From: Sphaerisporangium siamense
Lineage (GTDB): Bacteria; Actinomycetota; Actinomycetes; Streptosporangiales; Streptosporangiaceae
Direction of reading: 5' to 3'
Assembly: GCF_014205275.1 (NCBI RefSeq)
Contig: NZ_JACHND010000001.1
Span: forward strand, 5,518,001-5,582,000
Length of the DNA: 64,000 nucleotides
Positions 17,296-25,289 of this stretch are shown one piece after another. The notes below the pieces were generated by a model. It had not been told where the DNA came from. It made no database searches and saw only the letters and a list, made by a program, of their open reading frames with translations. The stretch's first letter is position 1. Each line of letters starts with the position of its first letter. A program made the translations under genes and the position numbers.

Positions 17296-18678
17296 TCACG
17301 TGCACAGGGCCATGACCTCGTTGCGGGGGGTCTCCAGGCGGTGGGGGCCGGGGTGGGCGGGCAGGTGGACGCGGTCGTCGCGGATCAGCGTGCGCAGGTC
17401 CGGCCCCCACAGCACGAGCCCGGCGGCGTCCAGGATGAGGAACTCATCGCCGTGCCGCAGCAGCAGCGGCCCGTCCGGACCGGCGGAGACGGCCGTACGT
17501 CCGGCCCGGACGGCCGCCACGACCGCGCCTGCGCTGGACGAACCTCCCCGGCTGTACGGATCTCGCGGGGGATATGGATCTCCTCCCGCGCTGTGCGAGT
17601 CTCCTGCGGCGTCTGGTCCGAGGGAGGAGGTTGGACCTCCCGTGTCGGGGATGTCCGTGGCCAGGGGCGTGTCAGCTGCGTGCCGCGGATCCTCGGGGCC
17701 GGCGAGTACCCAGGTGCAGGGTGTGCCGGGAAGGTGGCCTTCCGCGGGGTGGTGGTAGTCGCCGCCGCCCACGTACACGAGGGAGGGGCCGAAGGTCTGC
17801 GCCCAGGCGAGCGGCGCCCCCCAGGTGCGGTCCCGCCAGCCCGAATGCCAGACCTCCGCCGTGCGCGGGCGCTCGGCGAGGGGGTGGCGCCACGCGCAGT
17901 CGGCGCCGAGGGGGTGGTTCAGCGACAGCAGCCCGCCCCGCCCGGTCACGGCCCGCAGCCAGGCGTCGGCGGGCTCGCGGAAGTCGATCCAGCCGATGGG
18001 GCCGAAGGCGTTGGCGTGGCCGAGGTCGGTGGTGATCTCCTGGCCGGGCACCAGCGTGATCCCGGCCGCGACGGCGGCCACGGGCAGCTCGGCGTGGTGG
18101 CTGACGGTGTTGTGGTCGGTCACCGCGAGGAAGTCCAGGCCCTGCCCGGCGGCCAGCGCGGCCAGCTCCCACACGGTGAGCGACCCGTCGGAGTGGACGG
18201 TGTGGGCGTGCAGGTCCCCGGCCAGCCACCGCATGCCGGACATCTCCGGCAGACCGCGCCGGGTGCCCGCCGGGACGCGTGCCTCCGGCCGAAATCCGGC
18301 GGGCGGGACGGACGGGGCGGGCGGCGGCGGGGGAGTGGCGTGCGGCGTCACGGTGATCTCGTACGGCAGGCCCTCCAGCGGCACGCGGTGCAGGCCCGCC
18401 AGCACCGACCACACGCCTTCCTCGGGCTCGCCGGGCAGGTAGCCGGGCGTCGCCCACGTGGGCGCGATCGTGAAGCGGTCCCGCGCGCCCCCCGACCAGC
18501 CGCGGAACCCGGCCGGGCCCGCGCAGCCGAGGTCCAGCACGCCCGCGCCCCGGTCGTAGGCCAGCTCGACCGTGAACGCCCGTGTGCCCGGCGGCAGCTC
18601 CACGCGCAGCTCACGCACCGGGCGGTCGAGCCGCTGGCCGAGCGTCCACCGGCCGCCCAGCCGGATCGGCCCCCTCAC
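17296..18678 (-). CDS. PHP-domain metallophosphoesterase (CehA/McbA type)
   Basis: A 460-aa protein with an N-terminal beta-rich domain (about 1-115) and a PHP domain from 150. PHP metal ligands are visible: GDLHAHTVHSDG (H157, H159, D164), VTDHN (D188, H189), E214 in PGQEITT, H255 in LNHPL and GGGDYHH (D307, H309). A low-complexity Ser/Gly/Asp/Pro insert lies at about 335-385. The family includes phosphoesterases and the carbaryl hydrolase-like CehA. In this operon a glycan phosphodiester or phosphate substrate is plausible but not shown. The ATG overlaps the ATPase stop by 4 nt. Confidence 0.82.
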   Translation of the reverse strand: MRGPIRLGGRWTLGQRLDRPVRELRVELPPGTRAFTVELAYDRGAGVLDLGCAGPAGFRGWSGGARDRFTIAPTWATPGYLPGEPEEGVWSVLAGLHRVPLEGLPYEITVTPHATPPPPPAPSVPPAGFRPEARVPAGTRRGLPEMSGMRWLAGDLHAHTVHSDGSLTVWELAALAAGQGLDFLAVTDHNTVSHHAELPVAAVAAGITLVPGQEITTDLGHANAFGPIGWIDFREPADAWLRAVTGRGGLLSLNHPLGADCAWRHPLAERPRTAEVWHSGWRDRTWGAPLAWAQTFGPSLVYVGGGDYHHPAEGHLPGTPCTWVLAGPEDPRHAADTPLATDIPDTGGPTSSLGPDAAGDSHSAGGDPYPPRDPYSRGGSSSAGAVVAAVRAGRTAVSAGPDGPLLLRHGDEFLILDAAGLVLWGPDLRTLIRDDRVHLPAHPGPHRLETPRNEVMALCT

Positions 18679-19829
18679 GGCGACACCAGGACGTCATCGC
18701 GGTACACCAGGGCCCGCGCGTGGCGGGGAACGGCCCAGACCCGGTCCCCGAGAGACGGCTCGCCCCCTTCCGGCACCACGGCCTGCACCAGCGTCCCGCC
18801 CTCGCCCCGCGTCACCTCCGGCGTCCCGCCCTCGCCCTGCGCCACTTCGGGCGTTTCGCCCGCGCTTCGCGCCACTTCCGGTGTCGCTCCTGTGCTCCGC
18901 GTCACCTCCAGCGTCACGAGGGAGGACGTGCCCATGTTCTCCACCACCGAGACCTCTCCCGCGAAGGCGTCCACGCGGGGCGAGCCCGCCAGGTCCATGT
19001 ACTCCGGGCGCACCCCGTACACGATCTCCGCGCCGTCCGGGACCCCCGGCGGGGACGGCAGCACGGCCCCGGCCGCGCGCAGGGCGCCGCCCGCCGCCAC
19101 GCCCGGCAGCAGGTTCATCGGCGTGGACCCGATGAAGGAGGCCACGAACGTGGTGGCCGGCCGGTGGAACACCTCCGACGGGGTGCCGACCTGGGCGATC
19201 CGCCCGGCGGTCATCACCGCGATCCTGTCGGCCATCGCCAGCGCCTCGGCCTGGTCGTGGGTGACGAACACCGTCGTCACCGCCAGCTCCCGCTGCAGCC
19301 GTTTGAGGAAGGTGCGCGCCTCCAGCCGCATCCGCGCGTCCAGGTTGGACAGCGGCTCGTCGAACAGGAACGCCGACGGGCGGCAGGCGATGGCCCGGGC
19401 CAGCGCCACCCGCTGCTGCTGGCCGCCGGACAGCTGTCCGGGCCGCCGCGCGAGCAGCTCCGCCAGGCCCAGCCGGGCCGCGGTCTCCGCCGCCGTGGCC
19501 TCCCGTGCGGCGCGCGGCGTCTTCTTGATCCGCAACGGGTAGGCGATGTTGGCGGTGACGTCCATGTGCGGGAACAGCGCGTAGTCCTGGAAGACCATCG
19601 CCACGTCCCGCCTGCCCGGGGGAAGGGCGGTCACGTCGGACGTCCCGATGACGATCCGCCCCGCGGTGGGCGTCTCCAGGCCGGCGATCGTGCGCAGCAG
19701 GGTGGTCTTGCCGCACCCCGAAGGGCCGAGCAGCGCGAAGAACTCTCCGGCGGCGATCTCCAGGTCCAGGCCGTCCACCGCGCGGACGCCGCCGGGGAAC
19801 TCCTTGGTCAGGCCGTGAAGGGCGATCAC
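18675..19829 (-). CDS. sugar ABC transporter ATPase (MsmK/UgpC type)
   Basis: A 384-aa ATP-binding subunit of a CUT1 carbohydrate importer. Walker A GPSGCGKT is at 35-42, the Q-loop follows VFQDYALFPH, the signature LSGGQQQR begins at 133, Walker B FLFDEP has D157/E158, and the H-loop VTHDQAEA is intact. The C-terminal TOBE-like regulatory domain (about 240-384) carries a four-unit 10-residue tandem repeat (about 307-346) not expected in the family. The GTG at 19829 overlaps the permease stop by 4 nt; longer readings upstream run through the permease gene in the wrong frame. Confidence 0.92.
   Translation of the reverse strand: MIALHGLTKEFPGGVRAVDGLDLEIAAGEFFALLGPSGCGKTTLLRTIAGLETPTAGRIVIGTSDVTALPPGRRDVAMVFQDYALFPHMDVTANIAYPLRIKKTPRAAREATAAETAARLGLAELLARRPGQLSGGQQQRVALARAIACRPSAFLFDEPLSNLDARMRLEARTFLKRLQRELAVTTVFVTHDQAEALAMADRIAVMTAGRIAQVGTPSEVFHRPATTFVASFIGSTPMNLLPGVAAGGALRAAGAVLPSPPGVPDGAEIVYGVRPEYMDLAGSPRVDAFAGEVSVVENMGTSSLVTLEVTRSTGATPEVARSAGETPEVAQGEGGTPEVTRGEGGTLVQAVVPEGGEPSLGDRVWAVPRHARALVYRDDVLVSP
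18791..18910 (-). repeat. four tandem 30-bp units inside the ATPase gene
   Basis: Four contiguous 30-bp units at 18791-18820, 18821-18850, 18851-18880 and 18881-18910 encode four decapeptides of the pattern EVxRxxGxTP on the minus strand. The units are diverged but in register, and being a multiple of three they keep the frame. They lie in the C-terminal regulatory domain. Confidence 0.85.
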
Positions 19830-20668
19830 CGTTTGATCCCTCCGTGGAAGCGGAAGCCGTACCTGCGGCTCACGAAGACGTACATGAGGACGACAGGGAG
19901 GGAGTAGAGCAGCGAGAACGTGGAGATCAGCTCCAGGCGGGGCGAGCCGCCCTCGGTGTACAGGGTGTAGAGGATCACCGCCCCGGGGGCCTTGTCCGGG
20001 TCGCGCAGCAGGATGAACGGCGTCAGGAAGCTTCCCCACACCGAGGCGACCGTCCAGACGGCGATCGTGGCCAGGCCCGGCCTGATCACCGGTACCACGA
20101 TGTGCCGCAGGATCTGCGACGGGCTCGCGCCGAACACCCGGGCCGACTCCTCGTAGGAGGCGGGCGTGCCGTCCATGAAGTCCTTCAGGATGAAGATCGC
20201 CGCGGGGAGCAGGCCGCCCGAGAGCGTGAGCACGACGCCGAGGTGGGTGTCGACGAGGTTCAGGCGGGTGGCCAGCTCGAAGACCGGCACCATGGCGGCG
20301 GTCCCCGTCACCACCGACGACAGCAGCAGGAGCAGGTAGAGCAGGACGTCCCGGCCCGGCACCCGCACCCGCGACAGCGCGTACGCGGCCAGGGCCGCGA
20401 GCACCACCACCAGCACCGTGCTGCCCGCCGCCTGCAGCACCGAGTTGCCGAGCGAGCGCAACGCGTACGGGTGGGCCAGCAGCTCGCGGAAGCCCGCCAG
20501 CGTGAACTCCGGGAGCGACACCGTGATCGTGGGGTGGGCGTCGAACGGGGCGGTGGCCAGCCACAGCATCGGCAGGGCGAAGAACCCCGCGACCACCGCC
20601 AGGAACGTCGCCCGCCCGATCGCCGCCGCCGCGTGCCGCGCCCGCGCCGCCGCCTCCCGCCCTCTCAC
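19826..20668 (-). CDS. sugar ABC permease, MalG-like
   Basis: A 280-aa inner-membrane permease with six predicted helices. The EAA loop is recognisable around YEESARVFGASPSQILRHIV, which couples to the ATPase. The GTG at 20668 overlaps the upstream permease stop by 4 nt (GTGA), and the downstream ATPase start overlaps its stop by 4 nt, so permease-permease-ATPase is translationally coupled. Reading frames extending upstream past 20668 lie over the other permease and are discarded. Confidence 0.9.
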   Translation of the reverse strand: MRGREAAARARHAAAAIGRATFLAVVAGFFALPMLWLATAPFDAHPTITVSLPEFTLAGFRELLAHPYALRSLGNSVLQAAGSTVLVVVLAALAAYALSRVRVPGRDVLLYLLLLLSSVVTGTAAMVPVFELATRLNLVDTHLGVVLTLSGGLLPAAIFILKDFMDGTPASYEESARVFGASPSQILRHIVVPVIRPGLATIAVWTVASVWGSFLTPFILLRDPDKAPGAVILYTLYTEGGSPRLELISTFSLLYSLPVVLMYVFVSRRYGFRFHGGIKR

Positions 20669-21630
20669 GCCGCCACCCCGCCGCGGGAGCGCGCCGTGCG
20701 CAGGTACAGCAGGGCCGCCACCAGGTTGACCAGCAGGACGAGGAACGACACGGCCGCGCCGAAGCCGAGCCGCCCGCCGCGCAGCGCGACGTCGTAGATG
20801 TAGACCGGGACGATCTCCGAGCGTCCTTCGGGGCCGCCCGCCGTGATCTGGAAGCTCGTGAAGTCGTTGAACGTCCACAGGCTGATCAGCAGCATGTTGG
20901 TCAGCACGTGCCCGCGGATCCGCGGCAACACCACGTCCCTGATCTGCTGGAACGTCGAGGCGCCCGCCAGGCGCGCGGTCTCCAGGTGGGACGGCGGCAC
21001 GTTCTCCAGCGCCGCGCCGTACAACATCATCGAGAACGCCGTGCCGCGCCACACGTTGAACACGATGATCGAGGCCATCGGGTGGTCGAGCAGCCAGGCC
21101 GCGCCCGGGGTGTGCAGCAGCGCGTTCAGCGTGCCCGCGTCGCGGTCCAGCAGGGCGATCCACAGGAACGCCACCACCGAGGACGGCAGGATCCAGGCGA
21201 GCAGGATCAGCCCCTCCACGACCCTCTTCACCGGGCCCGGACGGTCGCGCAGCACCCACGCGACCGCGAACCCCAGCCCGGCCTGCCCGATCACCGCCGA
21301 TCCCGCGACGTACTGCGCCGTCAGCCACAGCGAGGCGTGGAACCGCTCGTCCCCGAGCGCCTCGGCGTAGTTGTCCACCCCCACCGTCCGCGGATCCGCG
21401 GCCGAGATCCCCGTCAGCGCGAAGTCCGTGACCCCCAGATAGATCGTCCACAGCGCCGGAAACACCAGGAAAACCCCGACCACCACCACCGCCGGCACCA
21501 CGAACCCGACCGCTCGCCGTATGCCCAACCCCGCCGCGTCTGCGTTAATGGGGCTCGCTCCGCTCGCCCGGGTGCGGGCGCTCTTGAGCCGGTGGTCTTC
21601 CGTCGTCGGGCCGAAGGGCTCGTTCCTCAC
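20665..21630 (-). CDS. sugar ABC permease, MalF-like
   Basis: A 321-aa permease with six membrane segments beginning at about residue 40; the EAA loop is seen in HLETARLAGASTFQQIRDVV. The only usable start I find is the GTG at 21630, preceded by AAAAGGAGGG. Start codon and Shine-Dalgarno both lie inside a nested palindromic repeat (21571-21671), so about the first 20 residues are repeat-encoded. A TTG at about 21523 would give a more conventional N-terminus but lacks a ribosome site. It follows the binding-protein gene by 121 nt on the same strand. Confidence 0.85.
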   Translation of the reverse strand: MRNEPFGPTTEDHRLKSARTRASGASPINADAAGLGIRRAVGFVVPAVVVVGVFLVFPALWTIYLGVTDFALTGISAADPRTVGVDNYAEALGDERFHASLWLTAQYVAGSAVIGQAGLGFAVAWVLRDRPGPVKRVVEGLILLAWILPSSVVAFLWIALLDRDAGTLNALLHTPGAAWLLDHPMASIIVFNVWRGTAFSMMLYGAALENVPPSHLETARLAGASTFQQIRDVVLPRIRGHVLTNMLLISLWTFNDFTSFQITAGGPEGRSEIVPVYIYDVALRGGRLGFGAAVSFLVLLVNLVAALLYLRTARSRGGVAA

Positions 21631-21671
21631 CCTTCGGCCCTCCTTTTCCAGACCACCGGCGCGCCCGCACC
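21571..21671. repeat. nested palindromic element, copy A
   Basis: Three coaxial stems. Outer: 21571-21581 with 21661-21671, 11 bp. Middle: GCCGGTGGTCT (21588-21598) with 21650-21660, 11 bp. Inner: GGGCCGAAGGG (21608-21618) with 21630-21640, 11 bp. The loop is CTCGTTCCTCA. A 6-nt bulge (TCTTGA) sits on the left side only. A second copy is at 27819-27919. A related 21-bp segment (GCGCTC..., 21688-21708) flanks it. Confidence 0.88.
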
Positions 21672-21751
21672 GTGTTCACGGTTCATTGCGCTCCCTTCGG
21701 TCGCGCGGTGGATGGGCGCTCACCCGCACGGCACGGGATCCTTTGGGTGGG

Positions 21752-23134
21752 TCAGCGGGAGATCGCTGAGGGGCCTACCAGGGATTGGAGTTGTCTGTCG
21801 TAGGCGGTGGCGGCCTCGTCCACGGGGGTGCCGGTGGTGACGGCGGCGGTGGCCTGTTGGAGGGCCGTGGAGATCTGGGGGTAGACGGCGAGGCCGGGGC
21901 GGTAGGCGGTGAGGGGGAGGACGCGGTCGGAGACGAAGGAGAGCATGGGGTCGTCTTTCAGGACCTCGTCGTTGACGTCGGTGCGCGAGGTGATCCTGGC
22001 CTCTCCGGCGAGGCCCGCCTTGGTGGCCTCGGCCGAGTGCATGAAGGCCAGCAGCTCCCACGCCAGGGCGGCGTTCTCGGAGCGGGGGTTCAGGACCCGC
22101 ACCGCGCCGCCGGACATGCTCACGAAGTCCTGCCCGCGCACGCCCGCGCCCGGCCGTTCGGCGGGGATCAGCGCGTAGCCGACGGCCCGGTCGCGGTCCT
22201 TCATCGGCGCGACGCCCGCCGTGGGCTCGATGACCGACCGCCAGAAGTAGTCGCCCTCGGCCAGGACGCCGATCCTGCCGTCGGCGAACTCCTGGAAGGA
22301 CTTGTCGCGGCCCTTGGCCTCCTGCTGCAGCCGGGGGTCGCCGAGGCCGGTGGTGTAGATCCGGCGATAGAGGTCGAGCACGTCCTTGAGCGCCTGGGAG
22401 GCGCCCGTCCACTTGCCGTTCGCGTAGATCTCCGCGCCGGCGCCCGCGAGCAGGGGCAGCGCGCCCTGCATGGAGGTGGCCTCGCCCATCGCCGTGCCCG
22501 CGTTGATCTGCAGCGGCGTGGGCACCCCCGCCTTCTTCAGGGCCGCGCCCGCGTCGAGGAGGTCCTGCCAGCTTCGCGGCTGCCAGGCGGCGGGCAGCCC
22601 GGCCCGCGCGAACAGGGTCTTGTTGTAGAACAGCACGCGGCCGTCGGTGCCCTGCGGCAGCCCGTACGTGCGGCCCTCGAAGACGCCGAGGCCCCGCACC
22701 GCCCGCGGGATGCGCGTCCAGCCCTCCCACCGGTCGACGGCGGGGCCGGCGGTGCCGGACAGCGGCTCGATGTACCCGGCCTGGGCGAACTCGCCGACCC
22801 AGATGCCGTCGAGGTCGATGACGTCGGCGCCGGTCCCGGACCTCAGGTCCAGGGCGATCTTGGTCTTGTACTCCTCGTCGTCCACGCCGTTGGGCTGGAA
22901 CACCACCCGGACGTCGCGGCCCGCGGCCTTCTGGGCCTGTTCGAACCTGGGGATCAGCCACTTGGCCGTCCAGTCGGCGGTCGCGGAGTTCTTGCCGCCG
23001 GAGATCGCGTTGGCGGTGACGGTGAGGGTGGTGCCGTCCGTCACGGGGGATGCGCCGGAGCCGCAGGCGGCGAGCAGGACGGTCAAGGAGACGGTGACCG
23101 CGGCCGGCAGGGGGAGCGTACGCGCTGATGTCAC
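21752..23134 (-). CDS. sugar-binding lipoprotein of ABC importer (family 1)
   Basis: A 460-aa extracellular solute-binding protein. The signal peptide ends in the lipobox VLLAAC with C24 lipidated, so it is anchored on the outer face of the membrane. The body matches family 1 (maltose-type) binding proteins, with acidic and aromatic residues expected around the sugar cleft. The GTG at 23134 follows GGGAGGT. It is the first gene of the minus-strand operon binding protein - permease - permease - ATPase - PHP - mannosidase. The linked GH38 suggests mannose-containing oligosaccharides as ligand; that is inference. Confidence 0.9.
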   Translation of the reverse strand: MTSARTLPLPAAVTVSLTVLLAACGSGASPVTDGTTLTVTANAISGGKNSATADWTAKWLIPRFEQAQKAAGRDVRVVFQPNGVDDEEYKTKIALDLRSGTGADVIDLDGIWVGEFAQAGYIEPLSGTAGPAVDRWEGWTRIPRAVRGLGVFEGRTYGLPQGTDGRVLFYNKTLFARAGLPAAWQPRSWQDLLDAGAALKKAGVPTPLQINAGTAMGEATSMQGALPLLAGAGAEIYANGKWTGASQALKDVLDLYRRIYTTGLGDPRLQQEAKGRDKSFQEFADGRIGVLAEGDYFWRSVIEPTAGVAPMKDRDRAVGYALIPAERPGAGVRGQDFVSMSGGAVRVLNPRSENAALAWELLAFMHSAEATKAGLAGEARITSRTDVNDEVLKDDPMLSFVSDRVLPLTAYRPGLAVYPQISTALQQATAAVTTGTPVDEAATAYDRQLQSLVGPSAISR

Positions 23135-23346
23135 GGAGGACCTCCCACGTTGGAGGCGTGCGTGTTTTCATGTCACGACAACTCGACAATCGCATGCCTG
23201 GTCTGAGGCGTAAAGACGATTTTTGTGGAACATGAGGCCCGATGGGCGGAAGCGGTTCGCGTTGAGCTGATCGTGGGAAGTGCAACGAGCACAGCACCAC
23301 GAGTAGGGTCGGCGTTGTAGCCGGAAGGTCCTTTGGAGGGAGTGGC
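23135..23346. promoter_or_regulatory. divergent promoter region, sugar operon / prcBA
   Basis: A 212-nt AT-richer gap. Toward prcB, TAGGGT (23304-23309) is a candidate -10 and GGAGGG (23335-23340) the ribosome site. Toward the sugar operon, on the minus strand, TTTACG and GATTGT 17 nt apart are a weak promoter match, with two direct TTGTCG copies next to it. No strong operator palindrome is seen, and no regulator gene lies in this operon. Confidence 0.4.
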
Positions 23347-24183
23347 GTGGCAGCACAGCCGGGCTGGATGGGCAATCTGTTCCTGGACACTGGGTCGACA
23401 TCGTTCACCGAGTTCGTCGGGTCGTACGCTCCAGGGTTGCTTCCGGGGCGGCTTCAGACGGCGGCGGGCGCGGCGGGCGAGACCATTCCGCACGCGACCA
23501 CGATCGTGGCCGCGACGTTCGCGGGCGGTGTGGTGATGGCGGGCGACCGGCGGGCCACCGCGGGCAACTACATCTCCCAGAAGGACATGGAGAAGGTCTT
23601 CCGCACCGACGACTATTCGTGCATGGGCATCGCCGGCGCGGCCAGCACCGGCATCGAGCTGGCCCGGCTCTACTGCGTCGAGCTGGAGCACTACGAGAAG
23701 CGCGAGGGCCGCACGCTGTCGGTCGTCGGCAAGGCCAACCGGCTGGCCACCATGATCCGCGGCAACCTGCCGATGGCCATGCAGGGCCTGGTGGTGGTGC
23801 CGCTGTTCGCGGCCTACGACGAGGAGCGCGACGCCGGCCGCATCTTCAGCTACGACGTCGGCGGCGGCCCCTACGAGCAGACCAACTACGCCTCGATCGG
23901 CTCCGGCTCCATCTTCGCGCGCGGTTCCCTGAAGAAGCTGTACCGCGAGGGCGCCTCCGCCGAGGACGTCGTCGCCGTCACCCTGAACGCCCTGTACGAC
24001 GCCGCCGACGACGACTCGGCCACCGGCGGCCCCGACGTCGCCCGCAAGATCTGGCCCATGGTGGCCGTGATCGACGACGAGGGGTTCCGGCGCCTGCCCG
24101 ACGAGGAGGTCGAGCGGCACGTCCGCCAGATCCTCGACGTCCGCATGGCCGACCCCGACGGCCCCACGGCCCCGCTGCGCTAA
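23347..24183 (+). CDS. prcB: 20S proteasome beta subunit PrcB
   Basis: Catalytic subunit of the core particle (278 aa). A 50-residue propeptide precedes the N-terminal nucleophile Thr51 in the sequence [11 protein letters not shown]. The conserved [15 protein letters not shown] segment contributes the catalytic Asp, and the downstream lysine environment is typical. The residue before the cleavage point is Ala (codon GCG) rather than the Gly I expect in actinobacterial PrcB. The GTG at 23347 follows GGAGGGAG. prcA follows after 33 nt. The pair is separated from pup by the sugar locus. Confidence 0.96.
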   Translation: MAAQPGWMGNLFLDTGSTSFTEFVGSYAPGLLPGRLQTAAGAAGETIPHATTIVAATFAGGVVMAGDRRATAGNYISQKDMEKVFRTDDYSCMGIAGAASTGIELARLYCVELEHYEKREGRTLSVVGKANRLATMIRGNLPMAMQGLVVVPLFAAYDEERDAGRIFSYDVGGGPYEQTNYASIGSGSIFARGSLKKLYREGASAEDVVAVTLNALYDAADDDSATGGPDVARKIWPMVAVIDDEGFRRLPDEEVERHVRQILDVRMADPDGPTAPLR

Positions 24184-24216
24184 TCACAACCCACGGCCAC
24201 GAGAGGATCACCACCG

Positions 24217-25029
24217 GTGTCCATGCCCTTTGGATATGTGTCCCCAGAACAGGAGATGCGGGACAAGGCCGATTTCGCGCGGAAGGGCATCGCGCGCGGC
24301 CGCAGCGTCGTGGTGCTGCAGTACGAGAAAGGCATTCTTTTCGTCGCCCCCAACGCCTCCCGGGCGCTCCACAAGATCAGTGAGATCTACGACCGCATCG
24401 GCTTCGCGGCGGTCGGCAAGTACAACGAGTTCGAGGCCCTGCGCCTCGGCGGCATCCGCTACGCCGACATCAACGGCTACACCTACGACCGCGGCGACGT
24501 CACGGCCCGGGGCCTGGCCAACCTGTACGCGCAGTCGCTCGGCATGGTGTTCACCGAGTCGCGCAAGCCGTACGAGGTCGAGCTCGTCGTGGCCGAGGTG
24601 GGCGACGCCCCCGAGGACGACCAGATCTACCGCCTCACCTTCGACGGCTCGGTCGCCGACGAGCACGGCTTCGTGGTGATGGGCGGCGTGGCCGACGCCG
24701 TCGCCGCCCGCCTGAAGGACCGCTTCCGCCCCGGCCTCTCGCTCACCGAGGCGCTGGACGCGGCGGTGGCCGCGCTCACCGAGCCGGGGGGCGAGCGCCC
24801 GCCGGTCTCCCAGCTCGAGGTCGCGGTCCTGGACCGCACCAGGGAGCACCGCAAGTTCCAGCGGCTGACCGGCCCCCGCCTGGAGCGCCTGCTGGGCTCC
24901 TCCGCCGCGGAGGAGACCCCGCCGCAGGAGACGCCGCCGCAGGGCCCCGCGCCCGAGACCCCCTCCGTGGAGGGGGACTCCCCGGCGACCGCCCCCGAGG
25001 GGGAGATCGACACCGGCTCGGGCGACTAG
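24217..25029 (+). CDS. prcA: 20S proteasome alpha subunit PrcA
   Basis: A 270-aa alpha subunit forming the outer gating rings that ARC docks onto. The N-terminal alpha signature [20 protein letters not shown] is followed by the proteasome fold, and GRSVV leads the first strand. The C-terminal 40 residues are Pro/Glu-rich and disordered (repeated ETPPQ-type pieces), a variable feature of the family. The GTG at 24217 (VSMPFG) has GAGAGGAT about 9 nt upstream; the ATG at 24223 is an alternative. It has no catalytic Thr. It forms one operon with prcB. Confidence 0.95.
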   Translation: MSMPFGYVSPEQEMRDKADFARKGIARGRSVVVLQYEKGILFVAPNASRALHKISEIYDRIGFAAVGKYNEFEALRLGGIRYADINGYTYDRGDVTARGLANLYAQSLGMVFTESRKPYEVELVVAEVGDAPEDDQIYRLTFDGSVADEHGFVVMGGVADAVAARLKDRFRPGLSLTEALDAAVAALTEPGGERPPVSQLEVAVLDRTREHRKFQRLTGPRLERLLGSSAAEETPPQETPPQGPAPETPSVEGDSPATAPEGEIDTGSGD

Positions 25030-25120
25030 CGGTCCGCTCCGGTATCACGATCCGGTCTCACGTCCCGGTCTCCGCCCGCGCGGGGTCCGGGACGCGCCGT
25101 TTCGGGGTACAGATGCGGGT

Positions 25121-25137
25121 GAGGGCCGCCGGCCCTC
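25121..25137 (+). terminator. hairpin after prcBA
   Basis: GAGGGCC-GCC-GGCCCTC is a perfect 7-bp hairpin about 90 nt after the prcA stop, in the 260-nt gap before pafA. It has no U-tract. The rest of the gap is GC-rich with no gene seen. Confidence 0.4.
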
Positions 25138-25277
25138 GCGAGGCGGGACCGCCGGAGCGTCAAGGGGGTGGAGATCCATGCGCCGCAGAGAAGATCCAGC
25201 GTCGCCTTCGCGTGCGGGTGCGGGGTCCTCCCCCCGAAACCCCGGAAAGATCCCTCCCCTCGCGGGCTCGGAGAACA

Positions 25278-25283
25278 TAGTGT
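25278..25283 (+). promoter_or_regulatory. -10 box of a leaderless pafA mRNA
   Basis: TAGTGT followed by 6 nt and the ATG at 25290 places the predicted first transcribed base on the A of the start codon. There is no Shine-Dalgarno within 15 nt. Confidence 0.5.
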
Positions 25284-25289
25284 GATGTG

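Noticed and set aside
21571-21671. Treating the nested palindromes as simple transcription terminators
   Set aside because: Three stacked stems, a conserved 11-nt loop, no U-tract and location across a translation start in copy A do not fit an intrinsic terminator.
14258-23134. Calling the glycan locus a genomic island
   Set aside because: Base composition and codon use look like the neighbours, and there is no integrase, att-like direct repeat or tRNA at its edges; only its unusual position is reported.
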